A stretch of DNA of 64,000 nt, taken from assembly GCF_021431925.1 (NCBI RefSeq), contig NZ_CP090371.1, positions 2,822,088 through 2,886,087 of the forward strand. The letters run 5' to 3'. The notes under the pieces are model-generated. The model searched no databases. It was not told where the DNA came from and was given only the letters and a program-made list of their open reading frames with translations. The position numbers and the translations under genes were made by a program. This stretch comes from Halobaculum sp. CBA1158 (GTDB lineage Archaea > Halobacteriota > Halobacteria > Halobacteriales > Haloferacaceae). Of the stretch, positions 9,292 through 16,815 are shown piece after piece (position 1 is the first letter of the stretch; each line of letters opens with the position of its first letter).

Positions 9292-10628
9292 GGCTCCTCA
9301 CCCCCCTCGCCCACGTCGCCGTAGTCGGGGCGCATGAGGTCGTCCACCTCGAACCCCTCGACGTTCAACTCGGTGTCGGCGTCGAACTCGGTTCGGCGAC
9401 CCACATCGAAGGCCGCTCGTTCGGGACGGGCGTTGTTGTAGTAGTGGTAGATCACGGAGAGCGCCTCGTCGCGGTCGGTGATCGGGTCGACGGTCACGTC
9501 GATCTGTCGGAGCGCGCTGCGGACCTGATTCAGGCGCTTGCTCACCTCGCGGACGCACTCCTCGCGGCTGGCCTCGCCCGCGTCGGCGTCGTCCGAGGAG
9601 AACAGCGACTCGACCGCCGAGACGATCGACCCGAAGGCGGCCGCGCTCTCGCCGACCTTGTCCGAGAGGCTCTCGGACTCGTCGAACTGCCGCAGCGACG
9701 ACGGGTCGACGCGGACGATCACGTAGTACTCGCGCTGAGTGAGCTCCTCCTCTTCGATGAAACTCGTGAGCCACCGGGGGTACAGCTGTCGGCCGTACTG
9801 GACCAGCGGCGACTCGTCGGCCGCGTTCGACCGCTCGCGCATGCGCTCTTCGAGGCGGTCGATGTGCTCGCTGGTGTCGAACTCCGTCGGGTAACAGACG
9901 ATCTGCGTGTAGAAGTCCAGCGAGGAGAGGAATCCCGACTGATACGACTGGAGGATCTGGTGTTTCTTCTCCTGCGTGTGGATGCTCCAGCTTCGCGGAG
10001 TCACCCGGGCCATCCCGACGTAGTCGCCGCTTTGGGTCAACACGATCCCGTCCGCGTTGACCGACTGCGGGGCGAAGTCGTCGCCGGAGTCGAAGACGTA
10101 CTCGAAGTCGACGAGGTCCTGCGTGTAGTTGCGCGTCCCCATCGGCCCCTGCAGCGCGGGGTCCGTCTCCTCGGGCCGCCGTCGCTCGGCGGTCTCGCCT
10201 GGCGAGCGCGACGCCTGATCGACCGCCGAACTCGCGGCCGTCGAGGGACCGTCATCGCCGAACGGCGACGAGTCGGGGGCCGGCGTCGGCTCCCGGCCGG
10301 TCTCGTCGGCCGGCTCGGTGTCCGTCGATTCTCCAGTATCGCCGTCGGCAGGTTCGACTCCGTCGACGGCTCCGCCGCCGACCGCGTCGCCGCCGGCGTC
10401 GCGGTCGGTCGACACCGCGGTCGCCTGCTCGAATCCCGACGCGTCGTCGCCGCCGCCGGCGGCGTCCGGTGTGCCCTCGTCGAACCCGTCGAAGCCATCG
10501 GCGTCGCCGGCGGAGCCGTCGCCGCCGGCGTCCGACGACCCGGACCCGGGGCCCGATCCCTCGTTAGTCGTGGACGTGTCGCCCCACGGGTTGTTCTGCT
10601 CGTCGTCGCCGTCGTCGTTCCCGCTCAT
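9288..10628 (-). CDS. Stand-alone VirB4 N-terminal (CagE/TrbE-type) domain protein
   Basis: A 446-residue soluble protein. The first ~150 residues are Asp/Gly/Ser-rich and probably disordered. The remainder resembles the N-terminal domain that precedes the motor in VirB4/TraC proteins, with a strand-rich section around VNADGIVLTQSGDYVGMAR and a later IVRVDPSS segment, and no P-loop. The start is the ATG at 10628, because it forms an ATGA overlap with the preceding stop codon. The frame stays open further upstream but would run through the neighbouring gene. Its own stop overlaps the VirB4 start. Splitting the N-terminal domain from the motor is unusual compared with single-chain bacterial VirB4. 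Domain identity is inferred from sequence pattern and position. Confidence 0.6.
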   Translation of the reverse strand: MSGNDDGDDEQNNPWGDTSTTNEGSGPGSGSSDAGGDGSAGDADGFDGFDEGTPDAAGGGDDASGFEQATAVSTDRDAGGDAVGGGAVDGVEPADGDTGESTDTEPADETGREPTPAPDSSPFGDDGPSTAASSAVDQASRSPGETAERRRPEETDPALQGPMGTRNYTQDLVDFEYVFDSGDDFAPQSVNADGIVLTQSGDYVGMARVTPRSWSIHTQEKKHQILQSYQSGFLSSLDFYTQIVCYPTEFDTSEHIDRLEERMRERSNAADESPLVQYGRQLYPRWLTSFIEEEELTQREYYVIVRVDPSSLRQFDESESLSDKVGESAAAFGSIVSAVESLFSSDDADAGEASREECVREVSKRLNQVRSALRQIDVTVDPITDRDEALSVIYHYYNNARPERAAFDVGRRTEFDADTELNVEGFEVDDLMRPDYGDVGEGGEEP

Positions 10629-11017
10629 CGCTCGCTCCCGTCCGGGTCGGGTTGCTCGTCGATCGGTTCGCCGCCGTCGGTCGCGGCCGAGTGGCGCACC
10701 GACAGGTACGTGCTCCTGTCGTAGCCCATCTCGTCGGGGCGCAGGTAGTACGTGTCCGGGCCGAGTCGCCGCCGCAGCGCCGCCGGAGCCCACGAGGTCG
10801 GACTCTGACCCTCGGGCGTGCTGACGACGATACCGACCATGACGAGCCCGGCAACTACCGCGGTACCGATGCTCACGAGGAGCGGTACCTGTTCGATGAA
10901 CAGACTCGGAAGCATGACCACGAGCGGAATCGACGCCATCAAGATGATCTCGTCGAACGAGAGCCCGAAGGCCACGTCGTCCTCGAGGATCCGTCCGGGA
11001 ATCGGGACCGTTCTCAT
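10625..11017 (-). CDS. VirB3/PrgI-like small inner-membrane protein
   Basis: This 130-residue protein has two adjacent hydrophobic helices near its N terminus (about 20-65), then a basic and aromatic soluble tail. That is the topology of VirB3 and PrgI proteins, which sit next to VirB4 and help dock it to the membrane. The gene lies directly before the VirB4 N-terminal domain gene and overlaps it by ATGA. A TATA-like element upstream suggests that this gene and the two VirB4 genes can also be transcribed separately. The similarity is in size, topology and position, not clear sequence identity. Confidence 0.6.
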   Translation of the reverse strand: MRTVPIPGRILEDDVAFGLSFDEIILMASIPLVVMLPSLFIEQVPLLVSIGTAVVAGLVMVGIVVSTPEGQSPTSWAPAALRRRLGPDTYYLRPDEMGYDRSTYLSVRHSAATDGGEPIDEQPDPDGSER

Positions 11018-11048
11018 ACTAGTTCAATCCATGATACTTCCTCTGGGT

Positions 11049-11058
11049 GTTATATGTA
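11049..11058 (-). promoter_or_regulatory. Internal TATA-like promoter in the transfer-apparatus cluster
   Basis: The 95-bp gap before the VirB3-like gene is the largest in the cluster. On the minus strand it carries ACATATAACA about 35 nt upstream of the ATG. This would let the VirB3-like, VirB4-N and VirB4 genes be expressed as a sub-operon. Confidence 0.45.
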
Positions 11059-11112
11059 CCGTTAGGTATCAGATAACGCCGCGTGGAATTTGTCGGACGC
11101 GAGGGCGGCGGG

Positions 11113-11838
11113 TCAGTTGACCTGGTCCTCGAGGTGTTTCACGTCCTCGTAGTCGGGCATCTTCCCGTGGCCGTCGACCTGGCACTCCTCGGGGGGCTCC
11201 TCGCCCATCGAGAAGTAGATATCCCGTATCTGACACCGGAAGTGGTGAATCAGGAACTCCCGGAACCGCTCGCTGAACTCGAACTCGAAGTTCAGCTGCG
11301 GCAGTTCGATCGCGAGGTCGGCGACGCGCCCGCGCGAGGGCTGTTGGCCGACCCACTCGTACTCGTCGGGTGCCCGCTCGACGAGCACGAGTACGTCGGA
11401 GACGTGTTCGATCGAGCGGCGGTCGGGTGTGAGGTAGATCAGCTGTGTGATCACGTCGATCGCTTCGGGTTCGGCACCGACCGCCGGGTCCCGAAGCCGG
11501 TGGTACGTCTGCCGGAACAGCCGGGCGAACTCGTCGTCGCTGAGCGACTGGATCACCTCGATCCCGTCGGCGATGACCCGCGGATCCCAGTTGGGGTCGA
11601 AGACCTCGAGTCCGCCCTCCCAATGTGCTTCGTACTGTGCGCGCCGCTGGACGTGGTGGACGGTCTGCTTGCGCTCGTCACTCAAGTCATCGAATGACGC
11701 CGGCCAGTCGTCCGGTGACTCGTGTGTGCTGATCTCACCGTCCCCCTCCATGACAACGACCTTGTGCACCTCACCCTCGTTGTCGACAACCCGAACACCG
11801 ACTCTGTCGTCCGCAGTTCCCAATATGCTGACGTTCAT
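11113..11838 (-). CDS. Soluble acidic protein of unknown function within the transfer cluster
   Basis: I do not recognise a family for this 241-residue protein. It has no signal peptide or membrane segment. The N terminus is strand-rich and the centre helical and acidic. The C-terminal half contains a stretch rich in Phe, His and Arg, with two Cys residues about 18 apart that do not form a standard zinc motif. Its ATG overlaps the stop of the VirB6-like gene (ATGA), so it is coupled to it and probably works with the apparatus from the cytoplasmic side. The last gene before the internal promoter, it may be a cytosolic adaptor or regulator, but this is conjecture. Confidence 0.6.
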   Translation of the reverse strand: MNVSILGTADDRVGVRVVDNEGEVHKVVVMEGDGEISTHESPDDWPASFDDLSDERKQTVHHVQRRAQYEAHWEGGLEVFDPNWDPRVIADGIEVIQSLSDDEFARLFRQTYHRLRDPAVGAEPEAIDVITQLIYLTPDRRSIEHVSDVLVLVERAPDEYEWVGQQPSRGRVADLAIELPQLNFEFEFSERFREFLIHHFRCQIRDIYFSMGEEPPEECQVDGHGKMPDYEDVKHLEDQVN

Positions 11839-13556
11839 TCAGCAATCACCTGTTGGTCGACCTCGTCCGTTCCGCTTTCGTATCCGGACTCGCCGGTGTC
11901 CGCGGTCCGACTGGACTTCGACGTGGCGAGCTCCTGCACCGAGCCGGCGATGTCCTTGCCGGCGTTGATCGAGCGGTCCGCCACGTCCATCGCCCCTCCC
12001 TTGGCCGACTCGACGGCACTCTCGGCGCCGCCGAAGTCGTTATCGTACAGCGATTCGGACGCTGCCCCACCAGCCACCTTGATCGCCTCTCCCCCGACAG
12101 CGCCGGCAGCGCCCGTAGCGGCGCCTGCTACCGTCCCGAGTGGCGTGGCGGCTGACCCGATGGCCGCACCGCCGGCGGCTCCCTGCACGGCCGCTCCCAT
12201 GAGGGAGTCCTTGTTCTCTTTGAGCTCCGAAACGGCGTCGCTCCCGGCCTGCTTCAGCTTCTCTCCCGTGCTCATGTTCTCGGCGTCGGCCTGCGCTCCG
12301 CCGCCGGCCGGCGATTGCGTTTCGCCGCCTCCGGAAGCCCGGTCGAGTTTCTGTTGGGAGCCGGCCGCTGCGCCGGCCGCGCCGCCCCCGCCGAAGGAGT
12401 TCTGCGAGCTGCTCGGCTCGAACTCGGCGGTCGTGGCACCGCCGTCGGCGGTGACGCCGCGGCCGGTGTCGGGCGCGCCGCCGGCGTCGCCGGTGGCACC
12501 GCCGCCTCCGCCCCCAACGTCGGGTTCACCGCCGTCCCCGCCGCCGCCTCCACCGCCGAGCAGTCCGGAGCCCCCCGAACTACCGGATCCGCCCGAGCTA
12601 CCGGTTATTCCCCCGGCGACCGCGCCGGCGACGGCCCCGCCGATCGCTGAGGTCGTTCCGCCGGTGAGCGAGGAGAGTCCGAACAACACGAGCGTCGTCG
12701 ACAGCGTCATCGCGCCGCCGATGCCGATCACCGGCGTGATGTTCACGTACTCGAACGGTCCGGCGGTGATGATCTGCGTGTCGCTTTGCGCGATGACGAT
12801 CCCCGCGTTCAGCGTCGCCGCGATGAACACGCCCGCGACGAGCGTCATCCCCGTCGCCTTGAGGAACAGGTCGCTCACCTTCTTTCCGTACTTTCCGACG
12901 CCCATGTCGAAGATCCAGAAGGCGGCCAGCAGCGGAAACAGTCCGAACGTGGCGTAGACGATAAACACCCGAAAGAGCAACAACGCGAGGAAGATCGCGA
13001 GACCGACCAGGATCGTCGAGCCGATCGTCAACGCGACGATGATCGCCGCGGCACCGGTGATGGCCGCCGACTCCGGGTCCGTGAGGATCGATCCGAAGGC
13101 GTCAACCACCGAACTGGCGTTCGGATAGAAGAACCGCCCGAGGACGTTCGTGAACTCGACGGCAGTACTGACCGCCTGCCGGCCGACGACCGCCATCACG
13201 ACGCCGACGAACGAGCGTTCGAGCAGCCGGTAGGGATCGGCTTTCGTGCTGGGGTACACCTGAATACTGAGTAGCGTGACGAGCCATCCGATCCCGAGAA
13301 TGAAGACGAACGCCGTGAGCGACCGGTCGTAGAGGTCACCGAGGTCGTTCGCGGGGCCGGGCTGTCCGAACTCGCTCGGTTCGGTGAAGAACAGCAGTTG
13401 CTCGACGACTTCGAGGAGGAACTGGAGGATTCCGAAGAGCGCCTCGTAGGCGTTCCGCAACAGGTTCTCGAACGCCTGTCCGACGAGACTTCCGCCGAGG
13501 ACAAGCGGAGAGGGTTGCGTCGCCGTGATCTCCGCTAACAGACTCGCTCCGATCAT
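11835..13556 (-). CDS. VirB6/TrbL-like polytopic membrane protein with long glycine-rich tail
   Basis: A 573-residue protein. The first ~310 residues contain five to seven strongly hydrophobic segments (about 70-97, 112-130, 160-215 as a long pair, 233-258, 272-300). The tail from about 310 to 573 is Gly/Ala/Ser-rich with helical stretches near the end. This is the architecture of VirB6/TrbL channel proteins of type IV secretion systems. A TGGAGAA sequence lies a few bases before the ATG and may act as a ribosome binding site, which fits its position 65 nt behind the preceding gene. The poly-Gly core (about residues 318-350) is exceptionally low in complexity. The stop codon overlaps the next gene by ATGA. 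Confidence 0.7.
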   Translation of the reverse strand: MIGASLLAEITATQPSPLVLGGSLVGQAFENLLRNAYEALFGILQFLLEVVEQLLFFTEPSEFGQPGPANDLGDLYDRSLTAFVFILGIGWLVTLLSIQVYPSTKADPYRLLERSFVGVVMAVVGRQAVSTAVEFTNVLGRFFYPNASSVVDAFGSILTDPESAAITGAAAIIVALTIGSTILVGLAIFLALLLFRVFIVYATFGLFPLLAAFWIFDMGVGKYGKKVSDLFLKATGMTLVAGVFIAATLNAGIVIAQSDTQIITAGPFEYVNITPVIGIGGAMTLSTTLVLFGLSSLTGGTTSAIGGAVAGAVAGGITGSSGGSGSSGGSGLLGGGGGGGDGGEPDVGGGGGGATGDAGGAPDTGRGVTADGGATTAEFEPSSSQNSFGGGGAAGAAAGSQQKLDRASGGGETQSPAGGGAQADAENMSTGEKLKQAGSDAVSELKENKDSLMGAAVQGAAGGAAIGSAATPLGTVAGAATGAAGAVGGEAIKVAGGAASESLYDNDFGGAESAVESAKGGAMDVADRSINAGKDIAGSVQELATSKSSRTADTGESGYESGTDEVDQQVIAE

Positions 13557-13621
13557 CGTTGTTCTCCAGCCATTCGGTCTGGCCGATAGTTACCGATTAG
13601 TGTCATAATTGTTGTGGTCAG

Positions 13622-15373
13622 CTATCGTCGTTCGTTGATCCGGCGGACGAGGAAGTACCCGATGAAGAACGGAGTGGCGAACGCGAGCCACCTGACGAGG
13701 TCGATGATGCTGGCGATCAGGCCGTCGGCGTCGGTGGCGATCAGCCGTTCGCTACTCTCGCCGTAGTACGGTCCGTCGACCGTACCGGACCGGATATCCG
13801 CACGCCAGGGATCCCCGTCGAACGATGCCGAGACGTACGTCGACGTCTGTTCGACGGTCGCCGTCCCGTCGTCGCCAGTCACGACCGTATCGCTCGCGGC
13901 CCCTTGTACGGAGAGCTCACGATCAGCCAGTCCCGTCCCGGTGGTGGCGTTCTGCAGCCGGAACGTCACCTCGCCGTCGGACTGCTCGACGATCTCGATC
14001 GAGGATCGGCGAACCGTCACGGTCGGCTCGGATTCGACCGGCACGTCGCGTCCGAACAGGTCGGTCGCATCCAGGATCTGACTCGGAACCCCGGCGATGA
14101 ACATGCTGTCGACCACCGTCGGCTCCGTCGTTGTCATGTTGACCTGCGGTCCGAGCGTCGGCTCCTCGTCGGCGATCTGCGACTGTTCGACCGTCTCGAT
14201 TCGGGGGCTGGTCGGCTCGTCCACCGCCTCGGTGTCGACGACGCTCTGCGGGCGGGCGTACGAACTCGTCAACTTCGTCTCCAACACGTGCGGGAAGTCG
14301 AACGTCTCGGTGTCTCCGGAGTCCGTGGCGATGTGCCCGTGCGTGTACCTAGTCGTCGAGTAGATTCCCCAGTTGTTCTCGATCTGCGTGCCCGAACTGA
14401 AGTTGAGCCGCGACCAGATCTGGCGGTCCGTGATCGACTCCGGACCGTCGAACCGTACCGCGAGATAGCCCGTGGACTGCCCCTCGATGTCGACGTACCG
14501 TTGGGAGATCGTCGCCTCCTGGTCGTCGACCACGCGGACGGTCGCAGTATCGCGAACAGTAACGCTACCGGCCTCTTGCTGTCTCGGTTCCTCGTCGACG
14601 ATACTCCCGTTTTCGTTTCGGGTGATAACCGTGTAATCCATCACCGCGACGATGGTGGTCTCGATCGTCAGCGTCACCTCGCCATCGCCGTTCGCGCCGG
14701 CGTAGTCGATGACTCGGCCCTCCGGGTCCTCGGTTGCACTCCCGACCTCGCGGCCGTTGATCGTGACGACTCGACGCTCCACGCCCGTCTCGTCCTCGTT
14801 TATCTCCTGATCTGTCACCTCGTTCGTGAAGTTCCCCGGGGCTGAGTCGACATCCGGTTCGGGGAGGTTTCCGTCGTCGATGCGGTAATCGAGGAAGTTG
14901 AGCACCCGGCCGTCGGCGGGAATGAACTCCTGATCGGTTCCGTCGATCGGGGTCACCGGAGTCGCACCTTCGACGGTACCGAGATACGTCACGTGTGCGT
15001 CCTTGATCACTCCGGTGGCTGAGTCGCGAAGCCGTGATTCGGGGAGGTACTTGCTCGTCGAGTCGTTTCGGTCAACGCCGCGGAGTTGTTCGATACGGTA
15101 GTCGCTGTAGGAGCGGTCGTCCGAACCGAACGACCGATCCGTGGTGCGGTAGTAGATGTCGAACGCGGCACCCAACTGGGCGAGGTCCGAGGAGTTCGTA
15201 TCCGCGATCGACTGGTCATCCGGATCGTCGGCGTAGAATATTCGCTCGGGTCCCGTCGGCCACTCGTCTACCGGTCGGTCGTCGGCGAGCGCGAGCGGGG
15301 CCACGCCGGCGCTGAGTACCATCGCGACCGCGACGAGCGCGGCGAGTTGGCGATGCCGGGCCGAGCGAGCCAT
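13622..15373 (-). CDS. Large exported surface protein with C-terminal membrane anchor
   Basis: This 583-residue protein has a clear Sec-type signal peptide (residues ~1-30, ending ALADD), a long acidic beta-rich extracellular part with many Asp, Thr and Ser, and a C-terminal hydrophobic helix (about 555-575) followed by a basic cytoplasmic tail RRINERR. Near residues 450-540 there is a segment like a carboxypeptidase-regulatory or Ig fold. The ATG follows the stop of the pilin gene after one base, so the two are co-translated. The position between pilin and channel suggests a surface or adhesive component that spans the S-layer. No close family was recognised. Confidence 0.65.
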   Translation of the reverse strand: MARSARHRQLAALVAVAMVLSAGVAPLALADDRPVDEWPTGPERIFYADDPDDQSIADTNSSDLAQLGAAFDIYYRTTDRSFGSDDRSYSDYRIEQLRGVDRNDSTSKYLPESRLRDSATGVIKDAHVTYLGTVEGATPVTPIDGTDQEFIPADGRVLNFLDYRIDDGNLPEPDVDSAPGNFTNEVTDQEINEDETGVERRVVTINGREVGSATEDPEGRVIDYAGANGDGEVTLTIETTIVAVMDYTVITRNENGSIVDEEPRQQEAGSVTVRDTATVRVVDDQEATISQRYVDIEGQSTGYLAVRFDGPESITDRQIWSRLNFSSGTQIENNWGIYSTTRYTHGHIATDSGDTETFDFPHVLETKLTSSYARPQSVVDTEAVDEPTSPRIETVEQSQIADEEPTLGPQVNMTTTEPTVVDSMFIAGVPSQILDATDLFGRDVPVESEPTVTVRRSSIEIVEQSDGEVTFRLQNATTGTGLADRELSVQGAASDTVVTGDDGTATVEQTSTYVSASFDGDPWRADIRSGTVDGPYYGESSERLIATDADGLIASIIDLVRWLAFATPFFIGYFLVRRINERR

Positions 15374-15374
15374 G

Positions 15375-15740
15375 TCAGAACAGCGTCGCCTGGATCAAGC
15401 CGACCGCGACCTGGATGATCGCCGCACCGGCGAGCGCGATGAAGGTGTTCCGGATGCGCGTCTTGCCCTTCTGCAGTTTCTCCTCGTTCGCACCCGCAGT
15501 CATCCATTGCAACAGGCCGAACGCGCCGTTCGGCACCGCGACCGCGCCGATGACGAGGACGAGCAGATCGGCGATCTGCTGGAACTGGTCCTGAATCTGC
15601 TGCTCGCGTTCCTCCTGCGTGGGCGTCGGTGTGTGATTGTCTGCTGCGACGGGAACGGCCATGATTCCCAAGACGATCGAAATCAGCGCGAGGAACTTCA
15701 CCGCACGCATCGGAGCAGAACCGCCCGCAGTTGCTGTCAT
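15375..15740 (-). CDS. VirB2/TrbC-like pilin
   Basis: This protein of about 121 residues has a signal sequence ending in PVAADNH, a Thr/Pro/Gln-rich spacer and then two hydrophobic helices separated by a short basic loop (EEKLQKGKTRIR). This two-helix hairpin with a basic turn is the hallmark of the T4SS pilin (VirB2/TrbC) family. The ATG at 15740 is preferred: a TATA element lies about 34 nt upstream, giving a short leader. An in-frame TTG 6 nt upstream and an ATG at 15710 are alternatives, the latter leaving a shorter signal peptide. As first gene of the operon it could be the most abundant product, as expected for a pilin. Confidence 0.7.
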   Translation of the reverse strand: MTATAGGSAPMRAVKFLALISIVLGIMAVPVAADNHTPTPTQEEREQQIQDQFQQIADLLVLVIGAVAVPNGAFGLLQWMTAGANEEKLQKGKTRIRNTFIALAGAAIIQVAVGLIQATLF

Positions 15741-15768
15741 GAACAAATACGGCGTCGTCAGAGCATCA

Positions 15769-15780
15769 ATTAAATATACT
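15769..15780 (-). promoter_or_regulatory. TATA-type promoter of the transfer-apparatus operon
   Basis: On the minus strand AGTATATTTAAT occupies this AT-rich stretch, the only one between the MoxR stop and the pilin start. Its centre lies about 34 nt from the ATG at 15740, giving a transcript with a leader of a few nucleotides. Confidence 0.6.
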
Positions 15781-15840
15781 GGATTTCTACCCGACAGATA
15801 GTAGCAAATAATGTAGTAGTTACGTGGTATCTAAGCGGCC

Positions 15841-16815
15841 TCATTCGATCTCGCCGTCCGCCTCCACCGCCCGCGCTTCCGGCGGCTCGACCGACTCGAC
15901 GGTTCGCTCGACGATCTCGCGGGGCGACTCCCCGGCCAGTTCGGCGTCGGTGTTCACCACCACCCGGTGTGCCAACACCGGCTCGGCGAGCGCCTTCACG
16001 TCGTCGGGGATGACGTACGACCGCCCGCGGATCGCCGCCCTCGCCTTGGCGGTGTGCAACAGCGCGAGAGTTCCTCGGGGGGAGGCCCCGTGTTCCAGCG
16101 AGGGGTCGTCGCGGGTCGCCGCGATCACGTCGAGGACGTACTCCGCGACCGCGCTCGCGACGTGCACGTCGGCGACGGCGTCGATCGCCGCGGACAGGTC
16201 CGCCTCGGTCACCACCTGCGAGACGGCGTCGGGGCCGAGGTTCGGTTCGGCGTCGAAGCGGTCGATCAGTTCGCGCTCGACGTCGCGGTCGGGCAGATCG
16301 ACGACGAGCTTGAGCTGGAAGCGGTCCCGCTGCGCCTCGGGGAGTTCGAACGTCCCCTCCATCTCGATGGGGTTCTGCGTGGCGATCACCATGAACGGCC
16401 GCGGCAGCGACAGCGTCTCCCCGCCGATCGTCACCGTCCGCTCCTCCATCGCCTCAAGCAGCGCCGACTGGGTCTTGGGCGTCGCCCGGTTGATCTCGTC
16501 GGCGACGACGACGTTCGCGAACACGGGGCCGCGCTGGAGTTCGAACTCGCCGGTGGACTCCCGGTACACCTTCGTACCGGTGATGTCGGCGGGGAGGATA
16601 TCCGGGGTCATCTGGACCCGGGTGAACTCGAGGCCGGTGGCGCGGGCGAAGACGTTCGCGATCGTCGTCTTCGCGACGCCGGGAACCCCCTCGAGCAGGA
16701 CGTGTCCGCCGGTCAGCGCGCTCACGGTGAGCCGTTCGAGGACGCGCTCGTTGCCGACGAGCACCTCGTCGGCCGCCTCCCGGATCGCCTCGTACACCGC
16801 CGCCGGATCACTCAT
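15841..16815 (-). CDS. MoxR-family AAA+ ATPase
   Basis: This protein of about 324 residues carries the MoxR signature set: Walker A GVPGVAKTTI near residue 45, Walker B and following VADEINRATPKTQ, and the sensor segment ATQNPIEMEGTFELPEAQ. MoxR ATPases act as chaperones that help assemble or mature protein complexes, often with VWA or DUF58 proteins. None of those is adjacent here. The ATG at 16815 overlaps the end of the DUF4350 gene by eight bases; a GTG two codons upstream is an alternative. It is the last gene of a three-gene group and lies 100 bp upstream of the transfer-apparatus operon on the same strand. Confidence 0.9.
   Translation of the reverse strand: MSDPAAVYEAIREAADEVLVGNERVLERLTVSALTGGHVLLEGVPGVAKTTIANVFARATGLEFTRVQMTPDILPADITGTKVYRESTGEFELQRGPVFANVVVADEINRATPKTQSALLEAMEERTVTIGGETLSLPRPFMVIATQNPIEMEGTFELPEAQRDRFQLKLVVDLPDRDVERELIDRFDAEPNLGPDAVSQVVTEADLSAAIDAVADVHVASAVAEYVLDVIAATRDDPSLEHGASPRGTLALLHTAKARAAIRGRSYVIPDDVKALAEPVLAHRVVVNTDAELAGESPREIVERTVESVEPPEARAVEADGEIE

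Noticed and set aside
10629..10793. N-terminal extension of the VirB4 N-domain protein
   Set aside because: It lies inside the VirB3-like gene, and its residues are an Arg-rich shadow. The ATGA overlap at 10628 is the natural start.
7000..16000. Integrated conjugative element or plasmid insertion
   Set aside because: No integrase, relaxase, att repeats or composition change could be seen around the apparatus; its GC and codon use match the chromosome. The rest of the genome would have to be checked.
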